Below are positions 6,075 to 13,084 of a DNA stretch of 28,204 nucleotides, in pieces (the stretch's first letter is position 1; the number at the start of each line of letters is the position of its first letter). Both the position numbers and the translations under genes were made by a program. Below the pieces are notes generated by a model. That model was not told where the DNA came from. It searched no databases and worked only from the letters and a program-made list of their open reading frames with translations. Source of the DNA: a virus; the IMG/VR virus record IMGVR_UViG_3300036885_000144, positions 1-28,204 of that record; one strand, 5' to 3'.

Positions 6075-6884
6075 ATGAAATTGCCGGACACGAAAAGCGA
6101 AATTGTTTTCAACATGGCACTTGAGAAGATACTGCTCTACGGCCCGCCTAAAATCGGGAAGACACAACTCGTCAACGCGCTCTTTCAGCAGTTGGGCGTG
6201 AAGGGACTGTTCATTGCCACGGAGCGAGGCCATTCAAAAATCAACGCCTATGTGCAAGACGTGAATTCGTGGATTGAATTCAAGGACACCATTAAGGCCG
6301 TGCGCGAATCAAAAGAATTTCAGACTGTGGCCATAGATACCACTTCGGTGTTATGGCAACTCTTTATCCGTGATTGGTGTCAGGCCAAGGGCATCGACTA
6401 CGAGAACAGCGGCAAGGAATGGGGTTTCGGCAAGGGCCTCGTGGTATCCGTGCGCGAGTTCACACAGGAATTCATCCAGCTTCAGAACGTCGGAAAGGGC
6501 GTCATCTTCATCACGCATGAGTCCCGATGGGAAGAAGACTTTGAAGGCAAGGAACGCTCATTCTTTGGGCCGGACTTGCCTTACGATAAAAATTCCCTTA
6601 TCAAAGCAACCATTTGCGGCCTTGTGGATTCCATTATTTACATGACGATGGGGACATCCATAGACGGCGGCGCATTGCATACAAGCGTTCGGATGCTTCG
6701 CACGGCTCCGACGGCGAAGGGCGAGTATCTGGCGGGCGCACGGTTCAACTGGACTGACCCGATAACGCTGATTAACGACGACCCTGATGGAAGTGCAAAG
6801 CGGTGGGCGAATGCTTACCGACTGGCTCAAAAAGAACAGATGGAAAAACAGCAACCGAAACCAACGGAGGTTAAAAAGCCATGA
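6075..6884 (+). CDS. Sak4-like RecA-fold annealing ATPase (AAA_24)
   Basis: A 269-residue protein. Walker A is GPPKIGKT at 23-30, a Walker B-like strand TVAIDTTS is at 84-91, and GVIFITHES near 145-155 fits the sensor strand of RecA-type cores. The size and motifs match the AAA_24/Sak4 group of phage single-strand annealing proteins, which bind ssDNA and promote homologous annealing with a partner ssDNA-binding protein. It has AGGGGAAACC before the start. It overlaps the next gene by ATGA (6881-6884); that neighbour belongs to DUF669, the usual partner. Confidence 0.82.
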   Translation: MKLPDTKSEIVFNMALEKILLYGPPKIGKTQLVNALFQQLGVKGLFIATERGHSKINAYVQDVNSWIEFKDTIKAVRESKEFQTVAIDTTSVLWQLFIRDWCQAKGIDYENSGKEWGFGKGLVVSVREFTQEFIQLQNVGKGVIFITHESRWEEDFEGKERSFFGPDLPYDKNSLIKATICGLVDSIIYMTMGTSIDGGALHTSVRMLRTAPTAKGEYLAGARFNWTDPITLINDDPDGSAKRWANAYRLAQKEQMEKQQPKPTEVKKP

Positions 6885-7609
6885 GTGGACTCGGACAATA
6901 CGACAAATTTTGGAAAGAGCCGGAGGGTCAAGTGGAATCTAACAACATGCCGGACGGGGAATACGCCATCGAGATATTCAACCTGAAACACTATCCCAAA
7001 CCGGATGAAGGCAAAGATGTCTTTGTTCTCGAAGGGCTGGTCTGCGGTGGCGAATACAACAACGAGCCGATGACGTGTATTTGGTCTATCAGCGACCGAA
7101 AGAACATCGAATACACCATCGGCGACATGTTCCAGTTCGCGCAGGCGTGTGGCGTCCCACTGGCAGGCGTGTCGGATTTTGAAAGCAGCGAGGTAAGGCA
7201 GTTCTTCTGCGGAAAGAAGTTCAAGGCCACGAAGAAAAAGTCCGGCGAATATTCCAATTGGAAGTATTTCAAGGCCGTCGAGGGCGCGGTTGCCGAAAGA
7301 AAGAAAGATGAGATCGACCTTGATGAAGACCCTTTCAAAGAGGACTCGCCGCCGATTGAATCTTATGAGCCGTCCTCAAACGAAGACGTGCTGAAACCTG
7401 AACCCGATCCCGCACCGCCGCCGGTAGACCCCGAAACCCAGCGCAAGAACGCCGTAGCCCGCGCAATCGTGTACATGAACAGTCACCCCGACATTTTTGA
7501 CGATGCTTTGAAGGCCGCGAAGATTGCGCTCGACAAGTTTGAAGATGCTCGGATGTGCGACGCGTCGTTCGTGCTGACGTATTGCGAAGAAAGGACAAAG
7601 CAGGCATGA
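6881..7609 (+). CDS. DUF669 family protein, likely ssDNA-binding
   Basis: A 242-residue protein. Residues 1-135 match the DUF669 pattern (GQYDKFWKE, LPDGEYAIEI-like strand, GDMFQFAQACGV, FKATKKKSGEYSNWKYF). Residues about 148-190 are an acidic, proline-rich linker, followed by a short helical C-terminal domain that is longer than the usual family member. DUF669 genes almost always follow AAA_24/Sak4 genes in phages and are thought to encode an ssDNA-binding protein. Here the two overlap by 4 nt, so they are translationally coupled. Confidence 0.8.
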   Translation: MSGLGQYDKFWKEPEGQVESNNMPDGEYAIEIFNLKHYPKPDEGKDVFVLEGLVCGGEYNNEPMTCIWSISDRKNIEYTIGDMFQFAQACGVPLAGVSDFESSEVRQFFCGKKFKATKKKSGEYSNWKYFKAVEGAVAERKKDEIDLDEDPFKEDSPPIESYEPSSNEDVLKPEPDPAPPPVDPETQRKNAVARAIVYMNSHPDIFDDALKAAKIALDKFEDARMCDASFVLTYCEERTKQA

Positions 7610-7917
7610 CACCCAAAGAGGAAATGAGAATGCTGAACTACATGGATAGGATGACGCGGGCGTTCGAGAGCATCTATTCCGTGCTGAAATACCGGCTTGA
7701 GGGCATCGACGCTGGTATCTTGCGACTGTCCGAAACCATGCAGGACACCGCTACGACATCGAGGCCTACGCCCGCACACCGTGACTTCGCCGTGCGCTCA
7801 GTGAATGAAGTGTTGGGGCCGGTCATGGATAAATTGAACGACGTGCATGTGGCGGTGAATACCGTCGTTATGAACAGTACGCGCAAGCCTTATTACGACA
7901 TCCACAAGAAAGGGTGA
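7606..7917 (+). CDS. Hypothetical helical protein
   Basis: A 103-residue protein starting at ATG 7606, overlapping the DUF669 stop (ATGA). Residues 5-50 and 65-90 look like amphipathic helices that could form a coiled coil. No cysteines or known motif. Probably a small accessory protein of the replication operon; function unknown. Confidence 0.6.
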   Translation: MTPKEEMRMLNYMDRMTRAFESIYSVLKYRLEGIDAGILRLSETMQDTATTSRPTPAHRDFAVRSVNEVLGPVMDKLNDVHVAVNTVVMNSTRKPYYDIHKKG

Positions 7918-7920
7918 AAA

Positions 7921-8544
7921 ATGGCTGACAAAATTGTGAAGGATAAAGACTTCTATGAGGCGCTTTCGGCTTCTCTCGGGTGGGAACTCGACCGTCTCAG
8001 GGAACAGGTGGCGCATGAACTGAAGAACAACAAGAAGCTGTCCGACCGGCTCGCGGAGTATGACGCCGCTGACAACGACAAGATTGACAGGGCCTATTAC
8101 GAAAAAATGGAAGATTTTTACGAGGAAAGAATCAAAAATCAGTCGGGTTTAATCTCAAAACTTCAAGCCCGCATCGAGGAACTTGAGAACGCCGCCGCCG
8201 ACAGGGAACTGGACACGCCCGAAGCATACGCGCCTACTTCCGACTCCATCAACGCTCACAAGGCGGCGGGGCTGTCCGTGCCGGTAGAGGAACCGAAAGA
8301 GCCAGAGGAACGCATACGCTGCGCCGAACACGAACTGAACGCACAGGAACCGAAAGAGCCGCCGACACCCAACTTCCGAGAACTGGAAGGGATACTGAAA
8401 CCGGACGCACCCCTGGGCGACCCTGACTTAGCGCGGGAAGCAACAGGCGCTATAAACGGCCTGACGGACGCGCAGCGGGACTTGCAGAAGCGGGCAAAGT
8501 GCCTGAAGAATGAAGCGAACAAAATTGAAGGAGGGAATAAATGA
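7921..8544 (+). CDS. Hypothetical coiled-coil protein
   Basis: A 207-residue, very hydrophilic protein. Residues 18-52 and 65-95 are predicted coiled coils by heptad pattern. Residues 105-165 are proline/glutamate rich and contain two EPKEP motifs about 26 residues apart. The C-terminal 40 residues are helical again. It starts 3 nt after the previous stop and overlaps the next gene by ATGA. No family recognised; it could be a scaffold-like adaptor in replication, which is speculation. Confidence 0.65.
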   Translation: MADKIVKDKDFYEALSASLGWELDRLREQVAHELKNNKKLSDRLAEYDAADNDKIDRAYYEKMEDFYEERIKNQSGLISKLQARIEELENAAADRELDTPEAYAPTSDSINAHKAAGLSVPVEEPKEPEERIRCAEHELNAQEPKEPPTPNFRELEGILKPDAPLGDPDLAREATGAINGLTDAQRDLQKRAKCLKNEANKIEGGNK

Positions 8545-8966
8545 AGGGCATTCCATGCACGTTGAAAGAGCTTTCATTTAAGGAAGACAAGGTGATTATC
8601 ACAGTCACCACGTCGATGCCGTCACGCTTCGCGGAAGTGGCGGGCTACATCGGAGATGTAATCGTGGTAAACATCGAACCCTCACAGGGCAAGTTGCCGT
8701 TGTCCGAACTGGACGGCGAGCAGGTGGGAACCGGCGATGAACTGGTTCAGTTGCCGTTGACGATGGACGGCCAGATGCCTGAGAAGCCCGAAGGACTGGA
8801 CATGAAAGAAGTCGTCAAAGATATCCTGAAAGAGGTCGGCGAGGAAATGGCGAAAACGGAGGGTGTCACCACGTCCACGGACTGCGACGGAAAAACCCGC
8901 ATCAACTTCGACACGGCCTGGATAAACAAAAATCGCAAAAAACAAAAAGGGGGATCAAAAGCATGA
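8541..8966 (+). CDS. Hypothetical protein
   Basis: A 141-residue protein. Residues 1-75 are strand-rich (KVIITVTTSM, VIVVNIEPSQ) and could be a small beta barrel; the rest is helical with a basic tail. Small strand-rich proteins with this layout are common in recombination operons, but I do not recognise the family. The ribosome binding site GGAGGG lies just upstream, and the gene overlaps both neighbours by ATGA. Confidence 0.65.
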   Translation: MKGIPCTLKELSFKEDKVIITVTTSMPSRFAEVAGYIGDVIVVNIEPSQGKLPLSELDGEQVGTGDELVQLPLTMDGQMPEKPEGLDMKEVVKDILKEVGEEMAKTEGVTTSTDCDGKTRINFDTAWINKNRKKQKGGSKA

Positions 8967-9274
8967 GCGTGTTGTCGAAATGGTATCACAAGATTCAGGA
9001 GTATTTTTCAAAGCACCCCGTCAGCACGGATGATATGCTGAAGTGGGCGCAAATGGCCATCAAGGGGATTATGAAGTATCAACAGTACGAAAGCATGACC
9101 GACGACCAGAAACGCGCCGCCGCCGTGGACGGACTAAAAACACTGCTGTCCGGCGAAGGTCTGACGGTTTCCGATTCAATGATGAACTGGCTCGTGGAAA
9201 CGGCACTGCAACTGATGAAGAGCAATGCCGCCGTGACAGCCGCCGCGCCGGTCTCAGACACGGAAACGAAATAA
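8963..9274 (+). CDS. Hypothetical, resembles soluble part of LLH-type holins
   Basis: A 103-residue protein. Residues 50-92 (TDDQKRAAAVDGLKTLLSGEGLTVSDSMMNWLVETALQLM) follow the pattern of the C-terminal half of Holin_LLH family proteins, a helix-turn-helix arrangement after the membrane segment. No membrane segment is present here, so a holin role is not supported. It is the last gene before the tRNA-like gene, with AAGGGGGATC as its ribosome binding site. Confidence 0.55.
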   Translation: MSVLSKWYHKIQEYFSKHPVSTDDMLKWAQMAIKGIMKYQQYESMTDDQKRAAAVDGLKTLLSGEGLTVSDSMMNWLVETALQLMKSNAAVTAAAPVSDTETK

Positions 9275-9320
9275 GCGTTTTCACCTTCATCGTTGGCGCG
9301 GTGTGGTGAATTGTAATGGA

Positions 9321-9397
9321 AGCCCTGTAGCCAATATGGTAACGGCACCGCTCCATGAGGCGGCGGAAACAATGCGGGTTCGAGTCCCGTCAGGGCA
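9321..9397 (+). tRNA. tRNA-like gene with irregular anticodon arm
   Basis: Acceptor GCCCTG (9322-9327) pairs with CAGGGC (9391-9396). TA then a 3-bp D stem GCC/GGC with a GGTAA loop follow at 9328-9346. The T arm is textbook: GCGGG, TTCGAGT, CCCGT (9374-9390). The anticodon arm is odd: CCGCT (9348-9352) pairs with GGCGG (9359-9363), leaving a 6-nt loop CCATGA, or an 8-nt loop with one pair fewer. No standard 7-nt loop with U33 can be drawn, and the variable region is about 10 nt. CAT or CCA could be read as the anticodon. No CCA is encoded at the 3' end. It lies in an intergenic gap, as tRNA genes in phages do. Confidence 0.55.
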
Positions 9398-9435
9398 ATA
9401 AGCATAACGGCCACGGCCATATCGAGGCGGGAAAA

Positions 9436-9645
9436 GTGAAAGTCCAGATAGTTCACGAAGGAAGAAAATACACAATTAAATATCGACACACTACGGGGTT
9501 ATGTTCCCGCTTGTGCGGCTGGCTAATAGAAGTGGACGAAATCATGAAGTGCGCTCTTTTTAAAGAGGTTATCACCAACATGCACACCGGCCCGCGTTGC
9601 CAGCAGTGCATCGACGCGGAGAAAAATTCAGGAGGCGACAAGTGA
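9436..9645 (+). CDS. Small Cys-containing hypothetical protein
   Basis: A 69-residue protein with a proposed GTG start at 9436, preceded by GAGGCGGG; the longer open frame would begin inside the tRNA-like gene, which is unlikely. Cysteines at 23, 27, 39, 55 and 58 (the last two as CQQC) suggest metal binding. It overlaps the next gene at GTGA (9642-9645). First member of the run of small Cys-rich genes. Confidence 0.5.
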   Translation: MKVQIVHEGRKYTIKYRHTTGLCSRLCGWLIEVDEIMKCALFKEVITNMHTGPRCQQCIDAEKNSGGDK

Positions 9646-9998
9646 CACTATTCATAGGATACGCAGCAATAACAGCGCTGTTGTGCGCAGGGGTATGGGG
9701 ACTTGTATGTATTGAGCGAGATCGTGCGGCACAGCGAGAATCAGAGGCATGGAGTGGCGGCTATCAGAGTGGCTATGTGGACGGTAAGAAAATCACGGAC
9801 TTGGCGACCTCATACGCCGACGCTCACCCGCATGTCAAAGAAAACCCCATTCCACCGGCCGTTGAGAATGTTGCATGGCTGAACTACATGAAGGTAAAAG
9901 ATCACGTTGCCAATATGAAGAACGAGGGATACGACGTTCGGACGCACGAGGAAACGGGTCTGATGCCGGTCGAGGATGAACAGGAGGCCGAGGGATGA
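9642..9998 (+). CDS. Small membrane-anchored protein
   Basis: A 118-residue protein from GTG 9642 with AGGAGGCGAC upstream. Residues 3-24 (LFIGYAAITALLCAGVWGLVCI) form one membrane segment, followed by a long charged tail, so an N-terminal anchor with a soluble C-terminal domain is expected. A spanin-like or inhibitory role is possible, but no motif supports it. It ends in QEAEG, encoded by the ribosome binding site of the next gene, with which it overlaps by ATGA. Confidence 0.6.
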   Translation: MTLFIGYAAITALLCAGVWGLVCIERDRAAQRESEAWSGGYQSGYVDGKKITDLATSYADAHPHVKENPIPPAVENVAWLNYMKVKDHVANMKNEGYDVRTHEETGLMPVEDEQEAEG

Positions 9999-10162
9999 CC
10001 ACATTCAAAACGGGCGACGTAGTTTACAACGCGCTGGTGGATCAGTTATACATCGTCAAAGAAGTGGGCCCTAATGGAAAATTTATAGTTTATGAATGTG
10101 CTGGTTTTTCCATCCATTATGACCTCGACAGGCCATCAATGATAAAGGTGGGCAAACTGTGA
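9995..10162 (+). CDS. Small hypothetical protein, 55 residues
   Basis: ATG 9995 overlaps the previous stop, with AGGAGGCCGAGGG as the ribosome binding site, and the stop at 10160-10162 overlaps the next GTG. The protein (MTTFKTGDVVYNALVDQLYI and 35 more residues) is strand-rich, with the feel of a small SH3-like barrel (KTGDVVYN, YIVKEV, FIVYECAG). Position and coupling on both sides make it a convincing gene despite its length. Confidence 0.7.
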   Translation: MTTFKTGDVVYNALVDQLYIVKEVGPNGKFIVYECAGFSIHYDLDRPSMIKVGKL

Positions 10163-10362
10163 CCCGTGACCGAATCATCATCGACGAAATAGAGAACGGG
10201 CCGGTGAAAGACCACTATTGTTGTGAGCCAGAGCCGAATCCCACGCGGAAGTGTTATTACTGCGGGGACAAGTTCGACAAAGAGGAAATCTCAATCAACC
10301 CGCTCGACCACTGTTTTCAGTGTGACCAGTGCGCGAAGGAGAACGCCGATGCACAAAAGTGA
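10159..10362 (+). CDS. Small zinc-ribbon protein
   Basis: A 67-residue protein from GTG 10159, overlapping the previous stop by GTGA. CYYCG (C32, C35) and CFQCDQC (C52, C55, C58) provide a zinc-ribbon set of ligands. Phage zinc-ribbon proteins of this size often bind nucleic acids or host proteins; nothing here says which. The next gene starts 14 nt before its stop. Confidence 0.65.
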   Translation: MTRDRIIIDEIENGPVKDHYCCEPEPNPTRKCYYCGDKFDKEEISINPLDHCFQCDQCAKENADAQK

Positions 10363-11065
10363 CGCATGGAATGTGATAGATATTTACAAGGAACGTCTCA
10401 GCAAAATTGTTTATATAAACGACGTTTCGTCATTGTGCGCTAAACCATACGCCGGACACCCGAAAGGTTGCCCCAATTTTGGTAAGCGTCCAACATGCCC
10501 GCCCAATCTTGCCCCTCTTGATGCCGTGATAGATGTTCGACAGCCGGTATGGGTTATCGGTGCAAAATTCAACATGGCAAAACACTCAATGTCGATGAAA
10601 ATAAAACACCCTTCATGGTCTGAACGGCAGTGTGAATGTTGCCTGTATTGGCAGGGCCATGTTGTTTCTGTGTTGAAAAAAGCATGCGCTGGTTACGAGG
10701 TTGTTTTATATGTCCCAGAAGCCTACAGTGTTGACATTTCAGCTACGGTTATAGGTTGCGGGATTAAACTGCAATGGCCTCCGAAAGATTATGTTTGGAA
10801 AATTGCGTTTGCCGGGTTCAAAACGACGGCGGCTAAAGGGGATAAAGAATTGTCCGTTGCTATTCAGAAGCCGAAAAACGCGGAGGCTCCGATGACTGAA
10901 CTGGCGAAGAAACCGTGCTGTCCACAAGGTAACGCCCTTATACGTTTCAATGGTTTGGACTTCATAATGCGTGGAGTTTTTTCAGAAATCAACCTGCGCG
11001 AAGAGGAAGAAACAGATTGCCCTTACTGCGGGGCGCGGCTCGAAACCGTGGAGGGGGAGAAATGA
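10349..11065 (+). CDS. Predicted metal-binding protein with C-terminal zinc ribbon
   Basis: A 238-residue protein; I chose ATG 10349, behind AAGGAGAACGCC, since the frame upstream runs through the previous gene. A first cluster (C30, C41, C50 in a HPKGCPNFGK...TCPPN context) and a second (C95, C97, C98 in QCECCLYWQ) are followed by YVPEAYSV and LQWPP motifs. This looks like an uncharacterised phage family with probable iron-sulfur or zinc ligands, loosely like DUF2284. Residues 190-230 add a zinc ribbon (C190, C191, C224, C227). The overall function is unknown. It overlaps the following gene by ATGA. Confidence 0.6.
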   Translation: MHKSDAWNVIDIYKERLSKIVYINDVSSLCAKPYAGHPKGCPNFGKRPTCPPNLAPLDAVIDVRQPVWVIGAKFNMAKHSMSMKIKHPSWSERQCECCLYWQGHVVSVLKKACAGYEVVLYVPEAYSVDISATVIGCGIKLQWPPKDYVWKIAFAGFKTTAAKGDKELSVAIQKPKNAEAPMTELAKKPCCPQGNALIRFNGLDFIMRGVFSEINLREEEETDCPYCGARLETVEGEK

Positions 11066-11385
11066 GCGACGCGCACATGGAAGAATGGAAAATAGTAGAG
11101 AATAGCAGTGATTTGGTAATTGCATGTGGAGAACAACCACAAGAACGTGCTATTGGCCTCGTGTGGGGAAAGTCTGAATCGAGTAGAAAAGACGCCGCGC
11201 TTATCGCCGCCGCGCCGAGGACGGCAAGACTGCTCGCGGAGTTTGTGGAATTAACAAAGTCGATACATGCGTCTTTAAAACGTTCTGTTCACAACGTTGA
11301 GTTTAAGACTAAAAATGAATGTATCTACTGCCAGATGATGGAAAAAATAGAAACCAAACTCGCGGAAATCGAGGGGGCGAAATGA
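11062..11385 (+). CDS. Hypothetical protein
   Basis: A 107-residue protein from ATG 11062 (overlap ATGA; GGAGGGGGAG upstream). The first half is strand-rich with RKDAALIAAAPRTARLLAEF, a segment recurring in small phage and prophage proteins (the AALIAAAP motif). A CIYC pair lies near the C-terminus. The gene end and the start of the following gene share GAGGGGGCGAAATGAGCGAC with the junction before it. No function known. Confidence 0.65.
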   Translation: MSDAHMEEWKIVENSSDLVIACGEQPQERAIGLVWGKSESSRKDAALIAAAPRTARLLAEFVELTKSIHASLKRSVHNVEFKTKNECIYCQMMEKIETKLAEIEGAK

Positions 11386-11735
11386 GCGACGAACTGAAGG
11401 TGGGGGATGAAGTGCTGGTCAGGGCGCGTGTTCATGAAGTGCATAAGGTGTTCATAAAAGTTGTTCCGTTTGGCGACAACAAAATATGTTACACGCATCC
11501 GGGACAATTCTATACCGCCGCCGAGATCGACGCGCTGCGGGCCGCGCTAGCGAAGCACAAAGGAATGCTTGAATCTTCGGAGAATCAGTTGCACGAAACA
11601 TTGGCCGCGCTAGAGAAGGCGACTCTGGAAAAGAATATGTTAAAACATTCTTACAAGGCATTCATAAATGGCAATTGTAATTCAACAACTGCAAGGAATC
11701 TTATAAAAGAAATCGAGTCCGGAGGCGGCGAATGA
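11382..11735 (+). CDS. Hypothetical protein with C-terminal coiled coil
   Basis: A 117-residue protein from ATG 11382. Residues 5-45 look like a small beta barrel (KVGDEVLVRARVHEVHKVFIKV), followed by a coiled coil at 48-90. The layout, a barrel-like domain plus a helical hairpin, is seen in several small phage proteins of unknown role. Overlaps both neighbours by ATGA. Confidence 0.6.
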   Translation: MSDELKVGDEVLVRARVHEVHKVFIKVVPFGDNKICYTHPGQFYTAAEIDALRAALAKHKGMLESSENQLHETLAALEKATLEKNMLKHSYKAFINGNCNSTTARNLIKEIESGGGE

Positions 11736-11953
11736 AAACAAAACGAATACATGTTCAGCCACACGGCAATCACACGAGTATCGAAGGATTGCTTGGCAAA
11801 ACTGTAGAAGCAATATTGCCAACGCGAAAAGGTGGTGTCAACATTAGATTCAAAGGAAATGCGGGTAGAGAACCATTTTTGGAAATTTCAGAAGGCGTGT
11901 TTGAAAATGGGGCAAAGAAAAAGTTTCAAATCGCTTCCGGTTCCGGCGAATGA
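11732..11953 (+). CDS. Small basic hypothetical protein
   Basis: A 73-residue basic protein from ATG 11732, with GGAGGCGGCGA upstream inside the previous gene. Segments with TSIEGLLGKTVEAILPTRKG and NIRFKGNAG suggest a strand-rich fold. Ends with SGSGE, mirrored by SGGGE at the end of the gene before it. No family recognised. Confidence 0.55.
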   Translation: MKTKRIHVQPHGNHTSIEGLLGKTVEAILPTRKGGVNIRFKGNAGREPFLEISEGVFENGAKKKFQIASGSGE

Positions 11954-12002
11954 CTCGGCCCATCGCGGTGAGCGGCAACGTCAAATAAAAAGGGAGTTGA
12001 CA

Positions 12003-12215
12003 ATGGAGAAAACAAAGGAAGAGTTGATGGCAATGCTAAGACGCAATTACCGAGAAGATTTATGCAAAATGAGGAGAGCCGCAGTAGACGTGGTTGAAGG
12101 TCGCGGGAAAGACCGTATCCAGAATTACAAATACTTATCGGGTCGCGTTGATGCAATAGCAAGTTTTGCGAGGTGCGCCTTTCATTTGAATTTGTTTGAA
12201 GAGCCAGAAAATTGA
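12003..12215 (+). CDS. Small helical hypothetical protein
   Basis: A 70-residue all-helical protein from ATG 12003, with AGGGAG about 8 nt upstream. The longer reading starting at 11832 would overlap the previous gene. Segment NYKYLSGRVDAIASFARCAF resembles the dimer helix of small phage proteins of unknown role. A minimal 12-codon frame (11950-11988) precedes it and overlaps the upstream stop. Confidence 0.6.
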   Translation: MEKTKEELMAMLRRNYREDLCKMRRAAVDVVEGRGKDRIQNYKYLSGRVDAIASFARCAFHLNLFEEPEN

Positions 12216-12237
12216 AAAAGCCCAGCGGTGAGCGCCA

Positions 12238-12450
12238 GTGAACAATACTCCTACTGAATGGAATGTGTTCGCCAAGAAATGCAAACAGAGATATTTTATT
12301 GAGTCCGCCATAAAACAGATATACGATGAAAATGGCAATCGTAAAAAGAAGCATCTTGGACATGCGATGTGCGAACGCGATATTTTTCTTCCATTCCGTT
12401 GCATGTATCGGACATGTCCCTTCAGGGATGACTTTGAATCAAATCGGTGA
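12238..12450 (+). CDS. Small Cys-containing hypothetical protein
   Basis: A 70-residue protein from GTG 12238, with GGTGAG upstream. Cysteines at 15, 45, 55 and 60 and a His at 42 could bind a metal. Base composition and codon use are AT-richer than the replication genes. The GTG start is not certain. Confidence 0.5.
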   Translation: MNNTPTEWNVFAKKCKQRYFIESAIKQIYDENGNRKKKHLGHAMCERDIFLPFRCMYRTCPFRDDFESNR

Positions 12451-12477
12451 GCGCGCTTGCATCCGCGGAGTGAGGGA

Positions 12478-12636
12478 ATGATGAAGACAGAAGAAACCGA
12501 TAAAAGATGCACTAACGATTTTTGCCCTGTATATCAAAGCTATAAGTGTTGCAAAAGCTGCGATGACACAGATTGCCGATACAGATGTGTTAAAGAAATT
12601 AAAAAGAAAAAATGCAGTTATTGCATGGAGTATTAA
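12478..12636 (+). CDS. Cysteine-rich small protein, 52 residues
   Basis: Starts at ATG 12478 (or 12481) after GAGTGAGGGA. It has nine Cys in 52 residues (11, 16, 24, 25, 28, 33, 37, 46, 49) with YKCCKSCDDTDC and CSYC motifs, which resemble small Cys-rich proteins found in other phages, where a metal-binding or disulfide knot is assumed. No signal peptide is visible, so a zinc cluster in the cytoplasm is more likely. Confidence 0.6.
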   Translation: MMKTEETDKRCTNDFCPVYQSYKCCKSCDDTDCRYRCVKEIKKKKCSYCMEY

Positions 12637-12660
12637 CCCGCTGTCTCTTGATTTCGCGGG
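12637..12660 (+). other. Intergenic hairpin
   Basis: CCCGC (12637-12641) pairs with GCGGG (12656-12660) directly after a stop codon. No T-run follows, so it is not a classical terminator. Confidence 0.35.
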
Positions 12661-12687
12661 CTGAGGGAAATGAGTGGAGGCGTGACG

Positions 12688-12897
12688 ATGAAATTTGAAC
12701 TGTGGGAAATAATGCTTCTTGCCGTTACGTTGTTTCTTCAGGGAGTCATATTGGGGTACTACATCGGCACTGTGAGGGAGTCGAAGAACTGGATAAAGTG
12801 CGACAACGGACACATGCAAATAGGGGATGGGATATCATTGTCGGGCGCGTTTCAAGTGAGAAAAGACAAACGCAAGGAGGCCGACCGTGAGACCTGA
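12688..12897 (+). CDS. Small membrane protein
   Basis: A 69-residue protein. ATG 12688 has GGAGG at a good distance; ATG 12670 in the same frame does not. Residues 5-27 are one membrane segment, followed by a basic soluble tail. A single-span protein of this size could be a holin or spanin component, but it is far from the lysis genes and on the other strand. Its tail KEADRET is encoded by the ribosome binding site of the next gene. Confidence 0.55.
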   Translation: MKFELWEIMLLAVTLFLQGVILGYYIGTVRESKNWIKCDNGHMQIGDGISLSGAFQVRKDKRKEADRET

Positions 12898-13084
12898 ATG
12901 CCTTAAATGTGGACACGATATAAACTTAGATGAAGTTGAATTTCCTTATAGTGATGGCGTGGCATGTCCCGCGTGTGGTACCGAACATGAAACGGATTGG
13001 GAAATAATAAATGACGATGACGATGAAACGTGGTGGATTGCAGGAATAAAGGAGGCCGACCGTGGCGACGTACAAGGAAAGTGA
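12887..13084 (+). CDS. Small zinc-ribbon protein
   Basis: A 65-residue protein from GTG 12887 behind AAGGAGGCCGACC. CLKCG (C5, C8) and CPACG (C27, C30) form a clear zinc ribbon, followed by an acidic stretch DDDDE. Ends with a KEADRG stretch. Likely a nucleic-acid or protein-binding module; no specific function. Confidence 0.65.
   Translation: MRPECLKCGHDINLDEVEFPYSDGVACPACGTEHETDWEIINDDDDETWWIAGIKEADRGDVQGK

Noticed and set aside
11950-11988. 12-codon frame with an ATGA overlap
   Set aside because: Too short to support as a gene; it may only serve to pass ribosomes to the gene at 12003.
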